Source of the DNA: a virus
Length of the DNA: 36,880 nt
Reading direction: 5' to 3' (one strand)
IMG/VR virus record: IMGVR_UViG_3300025769_000343
Coordinates: 1-36,880 of that record
Under the pieces are notes generated by a model, which worked only from the letters and a program-made list of their open reading frames with translations, had not been told where the DNA came from and ran no database searches. Made by a program: the position numbers and the translations under genes. Positions within the stretch are counted from its first letter, which is position 1, and every line of letters starts with the position of its first letter. This document shows positions 1 to 6,528 of the stretch, in pieces.

Positions 1-354
1 AGATGCCCCTTGCCACGGTTGGCTACGTTCTTCTATCTTCATCCCAAGAAGATCTAATCCTTTAACGTAGGCTCTTGCCCAGTCTTTTCTAGACTCACGA
101 TCAGAATTAAATTCTCCTACAAGTTCAGATGCCATTGATTGTAATTCAGCTTCATCAATAAAATCAGCTAAGTTTGCGTCATGGTCTGGCCCCGTAATGC
201 TTTCGGTTATATCGCCCTCGAAGTCTATGATCACTCCACCGTCACCAGTATCTATCGATACCGCATCAGGATTTACAATCTCTACTTCAATATTCTCAGC
301 ATCCGTTTCTTCGATTTCTAGATCTGAAGGCTCCATCTGCTTTTCAATAGCCAT
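1..354 (-). CDS. Probable portal protein, N-terminal part (cut by window edge)
   Basis: The frame runs from an ATG at 354 off the left end, so only about 118 residues are visible. It starts MAIEKQMEPSDLEIEETD, continues with a very acidic stretch, then a segment reading SRKDWARAYVKGLDLLGMKI followed by EERSQPWQGA. That second segment matches my memory of portal proteins of marine tailed phages, where an acidic leader precedes a SRK-W--Y-KGL-LLG block and a W-GA turn. A portal forms the dodecameric ring through which DNA is packaged and ejected. An AAGGAG ribosome site lies 11 bases upstream. It follows the GNAT and large terminase genes in the same direction, the usual terminase-to-portal order. 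The conserved core lies outside the window. Confidence 0.68.
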   Translation of the reverse strand, partial: MAIEKQMEPSDLEIEETDAENIEVEIVNPDAVSIDTGDGGVIIDFEGDITESITGPDHDANLADFIDEAELQSMASELVGEFNSDRESRKDWARAYVKGLDLLGMKIEERSQPWQGAS

Positions 355-376
355 GACCCGAAGTACTCCTTATTTA

Positions 377-877
377 TTAAAAAAATAAACTGTTCTGTTG
401 GAAATGATAAATGTTAACTTTTCTTTTTGACGTTTCTTTCCAAGTATTTTTATGAGAGATTCCTTGTCTATCTCCCAATTGTTTCCATCCAACGCCTTTC
501 CAAAATTGATTACTAGGCAAATCATCAGCGCAACCACAAGCAAAATCTTGTATGCCTCTGCTTTGACCATGTTTCATTCCTGCATCTAGCAATGCTTTTC
601 CTCTTTCAATTCTTCTTGCGTCTTCTTGAATAGCAATTTGATTTACTTTTGACCATCTACCAAAAGACATCAAAAGAAAACCAACTTTATCTCCGTTTTC
701 TTCACACAACCAAAGTTTATCATTACAAGTATTTGACCATCTTTTCCCAGTTTTTTCGCCAGTAATCGCTGCCTCATACGCAGTATTCGGGATAAATCCT
801 AAAGCATTACTTTCTATTTTTGATAAAGAATGAATATATTTTAAATCATTTATTTCAGCTAACCTAACTTTCATCAT
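377..877 (-). CDS. GNAT-like acetyltransferase between terminase and portal genes
   Basis: 166 residues. The order is that of a GNAT fold: an N-terminal strand (MMKVRLAEINDLKYIHSL), a central strand-helix region with KVGFLLM and an acyl-CoA-type loop around RRIERGKALLDAG, then a C-terminal block CGCADDLPSNQFWKGVGW that resembles motif B (N-FW---G). The loop is diverged from the canonical Q/R-x-x-G-x-G/A, so activity is not certain. The block C-G-----N-FWK--G also occurs in the GNAT-like protein at 18279-18887, so the two are probably related. It lies in the packaging operon, 6 bases after the large terminase. The substrate is unknown. Start: the first of two consecutive ATG codons is given; the second is equally possible. 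Confidence 0.7.
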   Translation of the reverse strand: MMKVRLAEINDLKYIHSLSKIESNALGFIPNTAYEAAITGEKTGKRWSNTCNDKLWLCEENGDKVGFLLMSFGRWSKVNQIAIQEDARRIERGKALLDAGMKHGQSRGIQDFACGCADDLPSNQFWKGVGWKQLGDRQGISHKNTWKETSKRKVNIYHFQQNSLFF

Positions 878-883
878 TACCCC

Positions 884-2377
884 CTAGTAATACTCGACTG
901 GTCTTTGGTATCTTGGCTCATCATCCCAGTCATCCATTTCGGCTCTCACCCAACCGCCTTGCCTAAACCTTAGCAGAGCTTGTGTGGTGGAGTCCACTAA
1001 ATCATCATGATCCCCAGAGGGAAATGATGCACACTCTTCAATCACTTCTTCTGCCCATCTGGTGGGAGGATACCATATTGAGCCGCTTGCGAACAGGTCT
1101 GTTATTGCATTTACTCTCGCAATCTTATCCTGTCCACGCGAAGGTGTAAACTCTGTAACTGGAATACCCATAGATCTAAGCTCAAATATCAAGGGCGCAC
1201 CAGACGCTTTCTTCTCCACAATCATCTGATCAGGCTCAAACTCCATGTACTTGTCGTATGCTGCACGTTTCAAATCAGGGAACTCTAGCTTTTCTTTAAA
1301 TGCATCAAGCAAAATTATATTAGGTTGCCCTTCATAGTAGAACACACCCCACGTTGTGCAGGCGCTGTAGTCTGATCTTTGTGTTTTGAGAAACGCAGTA
1401 TCCCAAGATTGTATGATAGCTTCACACTGAGGTGGTCTATCGTTGTCCCATTCCTGCCACCATTCCCTTTTGATGAGCGCACCTTCTTCAGCGGTAGGGT
1501 CTTGTTGATACTGGGCTGACCATTTCGATACAGGAAGTTCTGCTTTCAGTGCGTCCAGTTCTTCTTGAGACCAAAACTCAGGCCATAACGGTTTACCTGA
1601 CGGCATGATCGCAGGGAACTCTATCACTTCCCAGTCATCCATACCCTTTCGATCTGATGTTGATTGCAGAATCTGACCAGTCAAATCACGTTTAGACCAT
1701 CTGGTCATCACAACGATGATAGCTCCTCCTGGTTGCAGACGCTGCCGTGGGCCTGATGTATACCATTCGTAGACTCTGTCGTAGACATCAGCGTTAAACT
1801 GCCCTTGTTGAGCGTCCTGTTCGCTGTGAGGGTCATCTATGATCAAAAGATCCGCACCTTTACCAGTAACCGCACCACCAACACCAATCGCAAAGTAATC
1901 ACCACGCTTGTTTGTGTTCCATCTACCCGCAGCTTTCGAGTCTGATGACAGGGTGATACCGCTAAAAACTTTCTGGAAGTCATCTGATTGTATCAGGTTT
2001 CTAACTTTACGACCAAATCCTACAGCCAGTTCTGCTGTGTGTGCCGTCTGGATAACTTTCTTTTCGGGGTATTTGCCAAGAAACCATGCAGGCAAAAGAA
2101 AAGAAGCAAACTCTGACTTGGTATGTCGGGGTGGCATATTGATAATCAAACGCTTTAGATCACCTCTAGCGACTCTCTCAAAGGCATCAGCCATCTTTTT
2201 GTGGTGAGTGCCTGATATAAAGCTAGGCCACATCAACCTAACAAAGCTAATGAAATCATCCTTAGAAGCAGATTTGTTCTCCACTTCCTCTAGTTCTGCC
2301 AGAAGATCCAGTAATTCTACCTGCTGATCTACAGGTAACTGGGATATCTTGTCTTTCATTGCAGCAAGTTTCTGCAT
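884..2377 (-). CDS. terL: Terminase large subunit
   Basis: The packaging motor ATPase and nuclease. The ATPase part has a deviant Walker A loop PPRHTKSE (about residues 82-89), a Walker B strand GADLLIIDD (about 174-182) and a coupling motif VMTRW (about 223-227). The C-terminal nuclease has the expected acidic residues: SWD (D326), IVEKK (E388) and HDDLVD (D458-459). The reading frame is open back to a TTG at 2407, but that has no ribosome site. The ATG at 2377 has GGAG five bases upstream and is preferred, giving 497 residues; the ATG at 2380 is adjacent. The small terminase gene is not next to it but about 1.8 kb away, beyond an opposite-strand gene block. Confidence 0.95.
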   Translation of the reverse strand: MQKLAAMKDKISQLPVDQQVELLDLLAELEEVENKSASKDDFISFVRLMWPSFISGTHHKKMADAFERVARGDLKRLIINMPPRHTKSEFASFLLPAWFLGKYPEKKVIQTAHTAELAVGFGRKVRNLIQSDDFQKVFSGITLSSDSKAAGRWNTNKRGDYFAIGVGGAVTGKGADLLIIDDPHSEQDAQQGQFNADVYDRVYEWYTSGPRQRLQPGGAIIVVMTRWSKRDLTGQILQSTSDRKGMDDWEVIEFPAIMPSGKPLWPEFWSQEELDALKAELPVSKWSAQYQQDPTAEEGALIKREWWQEWDNDRPPQCEAIIQSWDTAFLKTQRSDYSACTTWGVFYYEGQPNIILLDAFKEKLEFPDLKRAAYDKYMEFEPDQMIVEKKASGAPLIFELRSMGIPVTEFTPSRGQDKIARVNAITDLFASGSIWYPPTRWAEEVIEECASFPSGDHDDLVDSTTQALLRFRQGGWVRAEMDDWDDEPRYQRPVEYY

Positions 2378-2460
2378 CATCTCTCCGTTTGTAAGGTAGG
2401 CAGACAAAAGGGTGGGGTTGCCTACCTACCAAGAGACAGATAAGGGAGAATCTCTATCTC

Positions 2461-2551
2461 AAAATATAGTATATACTAATATATATATTTTAAGTATATA
2501 TATATATTAATATTATATATATATTATATTATATATATATTATATATATTA
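2461..2551. repeat. AT-rich tract with TA-step repeats, between divergent genes
   Basis: About 90 bases made almost only of A and T, mostly alternating TATA, between the start of the large terminase (minus) and the tail-chaperone-like gene (plus). Bases 2495-2531 are identical to 15776-15812, including the irregular ATTAATATTA interruption, so the likeness is more than low complexity. It could hold two divergent promoters or be a DNA-unwinding element. It ends just before the AGGAGG ribosome site of the gene at 2563. Confidence 0.75.
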
Positions 2552-2562
2552 CAGGAGGCACA

Positions 2563-2874
2563 ATGACAGATTCTAGTGAAGAAAAAGCTATTAAGCTAAA
2601 ACGGAACGTTTTACTTGCAGAATCCGATTCAAAGCAGGAAAACGATAGTTCATTAACAGATGATGAAAGAAATGAATGGTCTATGTACAGTGATGCTCTG
2701 CGTAATCTTTTGGTACATGAGAACTGGCCTAATCTAAAAGATGCCGATTGGCCTAAACAACCTAAGTCTAAGGGTAAACCTAAACGTGCGAGAAATGCCA
2801 AGGGTCAACTTGTTGGGGATAACCCTGACACGCCTGATATAAACGAAGCATGGGAAGGCGGCAAAGCACCATAA
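2563..2874 (+). CDS. Phage tail assembly chaperone-like protein (Phage_tail_APC type)
   Basis: 103 residues. The first 65 follow a pattern I recognise from phage tail assembly chaperones: R/K-x-LL-x-x-SD, then a short D-S-L-T-D stretch, a W--Y--ALR helix (residues about 44-52) and a closing WP--P (WPKQP). The C-terminus is basic then acidic and proline-rich (KSKGKPKRARNAKGQ). These proteins help assemble the tail and are normally late genes, so its place in a plus-strand block opposite the terminase is notable. A strong AGGAGG ribosome site lies 4 bases before the ATG. The stop overlaps the next start (TAATG). The family call rests on pattern memory only. Confidence 0.6.
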   Translation: MTDSSEEKAIKLKRNVLLAESDSKQENDSSLTDDERNEWSMYSDALRNLLVHENWPNLKDADWPKQPKSKGKPKRARNAKGQLVGDNPDTPDINEAWEGGKAP

Positions 2875-3104
2875 TGGAAGTATCAATACCCATGATATGG
2901 AATATTATTGTCACGCTCATTGTAGCGCCTATGGCGTGGTGGATTAGTCACATGAGTAGTGAGGTAAAACGACTCAACATCTTGCTAAACATGACGCGAG
3001 AGAACTATATTAAACGAGAAGACCATCAATCAGAGCTGTCTAGGGTGGTAGACCATCTGGTTAGATTAGAGGGAAAGATAGATAAACTAGCAGAAAAGGT
3101 CTGA
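2874..3104 (+). CDS. Small membrane-anchored coiled-coil protein
   Basis: 76 residues starting MEVSIPMIWNIIVTLIVAP. One N-terminal membrane segment (about residues 6-24) is followed by a charged helix with heptad-like spacing (EVKRLNILLN, SELSRVVDHLVRLEGKIDKL). The start overlaps the previous stop (TAATG), implying translational coupling; an upstream ATG in frame at 2850 exists but lies inside the previous gene. The layout resembles phage proteins of the DUF2730 type or lysis accessory proteins, but no function can be given. Confidence 0.6.
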   Translation: MEVSIPMIWNIIVTLIVAPMAWWISHMSSEVKRLNILLNMTRENYIKREDHQSELSRVVDHLVRLEGKIDKLAEKV

Positions 3105-3134
3105 AGACGGGAGATATTCGGTTAGGGTGTAACC

Positions 3135-3611
3135 ATCGATCCAGTAAGTTGTGTAGCTTTAGCGACAGGGGCGTACAAAACAATACGTGCGGCTATTTCT
3201 ACAGGTAAAGACCTTCAAGATATGACAGGAACTTTGTCTCAATGGGGCAAAGCCTTTAGTGATTTCTCTAATCTTGAGGAACGTGAGAAGAATCCTCCGT
3301 TCTGGAAGAAGACATTCAAGGGATCTGACGAAGAAACTGCCCTTGAGATCTTTGCAAACAAAAAGAAAATGGAACAAATGAGGGCTGAGATAAAAGATCA
3401 TATATCTTGGACGTATGGCCCTAGTGCATGGAAAGAAGTCTTGGCAATTGAGGCAGATATGCGCCGAAGAAGAAAGCAAGAGGCATATCGAAAGCAAGAA
3501 CAGATAGATGCTATGATAAATTTTGCTATCGGTGCTGCAATATTCCTAGTAAGTGGGGGTATATTGTTTGTTGGCTTCTACCTTTTAGGTCAATGGCAGG
3601 GTAGGTGGTAG
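3135..3611 (+). CDS. Phage protein with C-terminal membrane segment; start codon unclear (possible AUC)
   Basis: Open from a TAG at 3123 to a TAG at 3609. The first in-frame ATG is at 3222, but the frame before it already reads IDPVSCVALATGAYKTIRAA, which looks like the conserved N-terminus of a marine-phage family as I remember it (a DPV-----A start, then a NPPFWKKTF core, then an EA-RKQEQI helix and one membrane segment near the end). No ATG, GTG or TTG exists in this frame between 3126 and 3222. The ATC at 3135 has AGGG placed 7 bases upstream, so an AUC start is the best reading; the safe alternative is 3222-3611 (129 residues). Residues 135-150 of the long form are hydrophobic (AAIFLVSGGILFVGFYLL). 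Confidence 0.65.
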   Translation: MDPVSCVALATGAYKTIRAAISTGKDLQDMTGTLSQWGKAFSDFSNLEEREKNPPFWKKTFKGSDEETALEIFANKKKMEQMRAEIKDHISWTYGPSAWKEVLAIEADMRRRRKQEAYRKQEQIDAMINFAIGAAIFLVSGGILFVGFYLLGQWQGRW

Positions 3612-3773
3612 ATGTGGGTACTATTATGGCTACAATTAGTGAGCGGAACCTTTGATCACTACCATGTTGGCAGCTATTCTACCGAAGAAGCCTGCAAAGA
3701 AGCTAAGGCAGAGGCTAAAGTTCTAGTAACCACTACTAATTCCAAAGTTGTATGCATCAAAATTGAGCGGTGA
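3612..3773 (+). CDS. Small Cys-containing protein with hydrophobic N-terminus
   Basis: 53 residues: MWVLLWLQLVSG at the start, then DHYHVGSYSTEEACKEAKAE and a VVCIKIER end. The pattern (hydrophobic start, F/Y-x-S/T-E-x-x-C-x-x-A, then a late V-C) recurs in the 81-residue protein at 11959, which suggests the two small families are related. The ATG directly follows the TAG of the previous gene, so it is probably translated by re-initiation. Two cysteines could form a disulphide if the protein is exported. Function unknown. Confidence 0.55.
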   Translation: MWVLLWLQLVSGTFDHYHVGSYSTEEACKEAKAEAKVLVTTTNSKVVCIKIER

Positions 3774-3931
3774 AATTAGTTCAATTGAACAAATACAAGT
3801 GGGCAGCACTAGATGAAGACGGCACTATCCTAATAATCAGTAGTAACCCCAATATAGTCAGAGCAAATGCACCAATAATAAAAAAAGCTCGCTATAAAAA
3901 GAAATATAACAGGCGAGCAAAGTCTAAGTGA
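3770..3931 (+). CDS. Small basic hypothetical protein carrying a palindrome site near its start
   Basis: 53 residues, starting at GTG which overlaps the previous stop (GTGA). Sequence begins KLVQLNKYKWAALDEDGTIL and ends in a strongly basic tail (KKARYKKKYNRRAKSK). The dispersed palindrome at 3779-3790 lies within codons 4-7. No ribosome site is clear, so translation would depend on coupling. The basic tail suggests nucleic acid contact; this is inference only. Confidence 0.4.
   Translation: MKLVQLNKYKWAALDEDGTILIISSNPNIVRANAPIIKKARYKKKYNRRAKSK
3779..3790. repeat. Dispersed palindrome site 1 (GTTCAATTGAAC)
   Basis: A perfect 12-base palindrome, 7 codon positions or fewer inside the small reading frame that starts at 3770. 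Downstream flank is AAATAC. Confidence 0.85.
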
Positions 3932-4032
3932 TATAACATATTTCATTTTTTGAATGTATATTATGGAGGGGGTGTAGGATTCCTAGCGGTTTGTAATCGT
4001 TTGTGTGGAACATCATGTATATATAAATACGC

Positions 4033-4070
4033 GGGCGCGACTCACGCAGGGGGGGCGGGGGAGAGTGGGG
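4033..4070 (+). other. G-rich block with potential to form a G-quadruplex
   Basis: Plus strand holds GGG (4033-4035), seven Gs (4049-4055), five Gs (4057-4061) and four Gs (4067-4070), in a region that is otherwise AT-rich. It lies in the 200-base convergent gap between the plus genes ending at 3931 and the small terminase ending at 4139. No gene is visible in this gap. A CGCGGGCGCG near-palindrome starts it (4030-4039). Confidence 0.55.
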
Positions 4071-4127
4071 TAATCTAACACATTATAAATTTATACACCC
4101 ACGCTACGACCCACCAGAACCAGAAAA

Positions 4128-4139
4128 GTTCAATTGCAC
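4128..4139. repeat. Dispersed palindrome site 2 (GTTCAATTGCAC)
   Basis: One-base variant of the palindrome, preceded by AAAA. It shares one base with the stop codon of the small terminase gene, just as site 10 abuts the stop of the giant gene. Confidence 0.75.
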
Positions 4140-4645
4140 TATCCAAGCAGCCTGTTCAGTCTAGCCTCTAGCTCTGCCTTGATACTCTCAGCGTCTCGCT
4201 CTGTCTTATCCTCAGTCTCAACCTTGTCAGTAAACAGGGCTACAGATTTCCCCAGTAGCTCTAAGGCTCTGACCCTTGCACCATCTGAGTTGTCCTGATT
4301 GGTTGCCTCATCTGTTAGCTGTTTCAAAACAAAGTCACTTCGAGAGAGGGCTAACATGCGCTGCTGCTTAACCCTATCGGCATTTAACACCTCTAACCTC
4401 TGGGAGACCTTTGGGTTCTGAACCAATAGGCAAGCCTCTGTATGAATACATGCTGCACTCATGTTTGAGGCATCATATGCTAACCTGTATGCATCACTAA
4501 AGTTGTTACCCTCAAACACTGCTAAAGCGAATGCTTCCTGTTTATCTGTTAACCCTGTATTCTTACTGGTGGCACTCTTTCTCCTAGTACCTGTATGCTT
4601 CTTATTGCTACCTACGACTCTTAGCTTAGGTTTCTTATTACTCAT
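4139..4645 (-). CDS. terS: Terminase small subunit
   Basis: 168 residues from the ATG at 4645. After a basic leader it reads LTDKQEAFALAVFEGNNFSD then AYRLAYDASNMS, then VQNPKVSQRLEVL. That is the typical start of the Terminase_2-type small subunit: a helix-turn-helix with LT-KQ--F---- and N-S-AYR-AY, then helix with NP-V--R. A coiled-coil and acidic C-terminus (KTERDAESIKAELEARL) follow and probably drive oligomerisation. It recognises the packaging site and feeds DNA to the large subunit. Start choice: the ATG at 4654 has no space for a ribosome site, while the ATG at 4645 has AGAGG nine bases upstream. It overlaps the interrupted zinc-knuckle frame upstream. Confidence 0.85.
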   Translation of the reverse strand: MSNKKPKLRVVGSNKKHTGTRRKSATSKNTGLTDKQEAFALAVFEGNNFSDAYRLAYDASNMSAACIHTEACLLVQNPKVSQRLEVLNADRVKQQRMLALSRSDFVLKQLTDEATNQDNSDGARVRALELLGKSVALFTDKVETEDKTERDAESIKAELEARLNRLLG

Positions 4646-4853
4646 TAGTGCCATCCTCTAGACGCTGCGCTTGCTTTCGGGATTTTGGGGAAACGCTACA
4701 TCTCCCACAATGTTGCATAACTAGCTATGACCTGAGCGCATGACACCAGTTACAACTAGTGATTCGTTTTACACTGCAATCTGGGGCAAACGATACCCAG
4801 AAAAAGTGCAATAGAACTTTTTTTATCCTAACATCTAAATTTTTTTTTGTCAC
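4638..4853 (-). pseudogene. Zinc-knuckle reading frame interrupted by one in-frame amber codon
   Basis: From a GTG at 4853, with AAGGG five bases upstream, the frame reads about 42 residues ending SCNWCHALRS, then TAG at 4725-4727, and continues in the same frame as LVMQHCGRCSVSPKSRKQAQ to a TAA at 4638. Joined, it holds two CxxC pairs about 14 residues apart and a basic helix with Q-A-Q-R, like small zinc-ribbon proteins of phages. The end overlaps the small terminase start by 8 bases, which is typical of coupled genes. TAG is a normal stop elsewhere in the window (for example 3611, 10395, 18276), so global recoding is unlikely. It may be a recent nonsense mutation, a suppressed stop, or chance. 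The downstream part alone is a 26-residue frame from an ATG at 4718. Confidence 0.4.
4806..4817. repeat. Dispersed palindrome site 3 (GTGCAATAGAAC)
   Basis: A variant core with one half-site GTGC, flanked by five As and seven Ts, so the longer symmetric context is kept. It lies within the divergent region between the small terminase and the plus-strand operon. Confidence 0.8.
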
Positions 4854-4890
4854 GATATCCCTTTATTTATTGAACTAATCCTAACAATAA

Positions 4891-4923
4891 GGGAATAAAA
4901 GAGAATAAAAGGGAAGATAAGGG
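4891..4923 (+). repeat. Short tandem A/G-rich repeats, about 10-base period
   Basis: Three 10-base units GGGAATAAAA, GAGAATAAAA, GGGAAGATAA followed by GGG. A CCCTTTATTTATTG stretch just upstream (about 4859-4872) is nearly their reverse complement. This is in the divergent non-coding region, where an origin, operator or promoter control site could sit. No function is shown. Confidence 0.45.
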
Positions 4924-4953
4924 TTTACATAGGTATCCAGATATGCCAGAAGA

Positions 4954-5130
4954 ATGACAGACGCAGGGAAGCAACGAGGCTTTGATCCTCACAATCCCAC
5001 GAACATAGGCTCACAAGCCCAGACAATAGTCCCAAGGTGGCAGACAAAATTGCTTGATCACCCGACACGCTCAATCCGAGGAATAACCCTGCAAAAACCC
5101 ACAACGGACATTGTGGGGAAAAGCGCGTAA
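4954..5130 (+). CDS. Possible small protein, weakly supported
   Basis: 58 residues from ATG (MTDAGKQRGFDPHNPTNI... ending DIVGKSA). It has no good ribosome site, no recognisable motif, and lies in a region that otherwise looks non-coding. The frame may be accidental. It would be the first gene of the plus-strand operon. Confidence 0.25.
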   Translation: MTDAGKQRGFDPHNPTNIGSQAQTIVPRWQTKLLDHPTRSIRGITLQKPTTDIVGKSA

Positions 5131-5317
5131 AGATGTCTGCTTAATGTAAACGCTGCGAGTGCCGCCACTGAGAATTTGGGTCAGTGAGGTGGTTGAATGT
5201 AGAGAACAACAGCTTGCAGTAGTAGTGACGCAGGGATCAGCGCAAAGTGAAATTATCGAGAGCGGCAGCTACTAGTTGCCGTTGTCATAAGGTCACTTAT
5301 TAACAGGGAATAAGCCA
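5131..5317 (+). other. Non-coding leader with a hairpin
   Basis: About 190 bases with stops in all plus frames. The only structure I see is a 7-base stem with a loop of about 9 bases near 5263-5285 (AGCGGCA ... TGCCGTT, with one wobble pair), without a U run. It probably forms the 5' leader of the small-gene operon. A ribosome site (AGGGAA) for the gene at 5318 lies at its end. Confidence 0.4.
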
Positions 5318-5470
5318 ATGTCGAAATTAGTAATCAAAGACGCTGACGCAGCGGTTACAGCAATGGATATCTTCGCTAACCTTTGCCTCTCATGCGCTGA
5401 AGGAAATTATGCTCAAATGATCATCGATGCATTTGGGTTCATCACCGCAATCAAAAACGCAATGTCATAG
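5318..5470 (+). CDS. Small hypothetical protein
   Basis: 50 residues, MSKLVIKDADAAVTAMDIFA and on to ITAIKNAMS. Predicted to be helical, with two cysteines (LCLSC). AGGGAA precedes the ATG by 6 to 8 bases. It is followed after 8 bases by the gene at 5479, whose AGGAGG lies directly behind this stop. The shared FKNAI/ITAIKNA-like segments with the next protein may be chance. Function unknown. Confidence 0.55.
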   Translation: MSKLVIKDADAAVTAMDIFANLCLSCAEGNYAQMIIDAFGFITAIKNAMS

Positions 5471-5478
5471 GAGGTCAC

Positions 5479-5676
5479 ATGACACATTTCAAAAACGCAA
5501 TCGCAGCTTACAAAAATGCTCAGAAAAGCACGAGCATATATGAGCGCAGAAGCTTTTATCAGATGGCTCAAAACTTTACCAAATGGCATATCGCTGAGGT
5601 AGGCGGTGATTACCTTGATGTCTACATTGCAGTGGTAGCTGAGGCTACTGGCTACTATGAAAAAGCAGCCGCGTGA
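5479..5676 (+). CDS. Small hypothetical helical protein
   Basis: 65 residues, MTHFKNAIAAYKNAQKSTSI then a Y/F-rich helix RRSFYQMAQNFTKWHIAEVG and an A-rich end. A strong AGGAGG ribosome site 5 bases before the ATG supports the start. No family recognised. It is followed by the first of the UUCG-type hairpins. Confidence 0.65.
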   Translation: MTHFKNAIAAYKNAQKSTSIYERRSFYQMAQNFTKWHIAEVGGDYLDVYIAVVAEATGYYEKAAA

Positions 5677-5685
5677 TTTTAAAAG

Positions 5686-5703
5686 TGCAGCTTTCGAGCT
5701 GCA
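5686..5703 (+). terminator. Intercistronic hairpin with TTCG loop (first of a family)
   Basis: A perfect 7-base stem TGCAGCT / AGCTGCA closed by TTCG. No U run follows, so it is more likely an mRNA processing or stability element, or a weak terminator. The next gene follows after ATGAGGAGAAAACA. Confidence 0.6.
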
Positions 5704-5728
5704 TCATTAACATCATGAGGAGAAAACA

Positions 5729-6004
5729 ATGGTTAAAATTAAAGTTGATTACGCCCAAGTGACTATGGATTTTGATGATCGTTGGGTGGTCATGGTTAGC
5801 GATGAGCAAGGCCGTGAGTATTCGAGGTCAGACGTTAACTTCATTGAGCATGATAATGCTGTAGCGTTTAGGGATCGGATAAAAGAACGTGGCTATCTCA
5901 ACGCAGAGCTTTGGGATTGTCGTATCCCTTACGGCACTGAGGCTTGGCTCTCAGATGGCATGGAGCAACGCACAATTGAGGATGAGCGTCACGGTTTCAT
6001 ATAA
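5729..6004 (+). CDS. Small hypothetical protein
   Basis: 91 residues: MVKIKVDYAQVTMDFDDRWV then a charged, aromatic sequence with W residues (ELWDCRIPYGTEAWLSDGM). Beta-rich start suggests a small compact fold. The leader ATGAGGAGAAAACA before the start is nearly identical to that of the gene at 6071, so hairpin plus leader appears to be a repeated expression unit. Function unknown. Confidence 0.7.
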   Translation: MVKIKVDYAQVTMDFDDRWVVMVSDEQGREYSRSDVNFIEHDNAVAFRDRIKERGYLNAELWDCRIPYGTEAWLSDGMEQRTIEDERHGFI

Positions 6005-6018
6005 GTGAAAATAAGTTT

Positions 6019-6036
6019 GCAGCCTCTAGGGGCTGC
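6019..6036 (+). terminator. Intercistronic hairpin (second of the family)
   Basis: Stem GCAGCC / GGCTGC with a six-base loop TCTAGG. It lies 15 bases after the stop at 6004 and is not followed by a U run. Its stem sequence resembles those at 5686, 6656 and 7423. Confidence 0.55.
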
Positions 6037-6070
6037 GATGTTATTTCCACCAACCTATGAGGAGAAAAAC

Positions 6071-6406
6071 ATGGGTATCTCAGTACAAAATCTCGCACCT
6101 GCAATCACAACAAAAGGAACTCTTTTTAGCTTCCACGTCACTGACGATAATGGCGGCAAGTGGTTCTTATCAATCACGCAGCAACTTAATGATTATGCCT
6201 TTAGCAGTGACAAAAAAAAGTTCAGAAAACTGGCAGATTGGCACTTTTATCTTCAGTCACCGACTGGTCATGAGTGGGATCTAGAAACTGACGTGTTCCC
6301 TCGCAGAGATGGATCATGTGGGTTCGACTTGGATAGTGCTTGGGATGTTCTGATGTTGATGGGCATCATCAAGCATGACGGTGTTTCAAGAAAAACAGCA
6401 GCGTGA
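6071..6406 (+). CDS. Hypothetical protein
   Basis: 111 residues from MGISVQNLAPAITTKGTLFS. Sequence is beta-rich with several W and F residues (GGKWFLSITQQLNDYAF, ADWHFYLQSPTGHEWDLETD). The frame is open back to a GTG at 6005, but that stretch contains a hairpin and no ribosome site, whereas the ATG at 6071 has AGGAG 6 bases upstream in the same leader used by the gene at 5729. No family recognised. Confidence 0.7.
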   Translation: MGISVQNLAPAITTKGTLFSFHVTDDNGGKWFLSITQQLNDYAFSSDKKKFRKLADWHFYLQSPTGHEWDLETDVFPRRDGSCGFDLDSAWDVLMLMGIIKHDGVSRKTAA

Positions 6407-6413
6407 GGTTACA

Positions 6414-6524
6414 ATGTTAAACAAGCTAATCATCTGGGCAGATACTCTGCCCTTCTTTCACAAGGCTGCGCTAGTCGCGGTCATCAACGCGGTGATACTA
6501 GCCGCCATTTACTTTATGAGGTGA
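6414..6524 (+). CDS. 36-residue single-pass membrane protein
   Basis: MLNKLIIWADTLPFFHKAAL then VAVINAVILAAIYFMR. The second half is one membrane segment with a positive end. GAGG lies 6 bases upstream of the ATG. It sits between two well supported small genes (8 bases after one, 4 bases before the next). Tiny membrane proteins of this kind are common among early phage genes, often of unknown target. Confidence 0.55.
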   Translation: MLNKLIIWADTLPFFHKAALVAVINAVILAAIYFMR

Positions 6525-6528
6525 TACT

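Noticed and set aside
2461-2551. CRISPR array or satellite at the AT-rich tract
   Set aside because: No spacer-repeat structure; simple TA-step sequence only.
2529-2801. 90-residue minus-strand frame opposite the tail-chaperone-like gene
   Set aside because: Lies fully against a gene with a strong ribosome site, its composition is a shadow of the plus frame, and it has no ribosome site itself.
4418-4429. GGTTCTGAACC inside terS as another palindrome site
   Set aside because: Odd-length palindrome with one central base, lacks the four-base centre and the A/T flanks.
5131-5317. tRNA gene in the leader
   Set aside because: No cloverleaf or GTTCRA-type loop sequence could be found.
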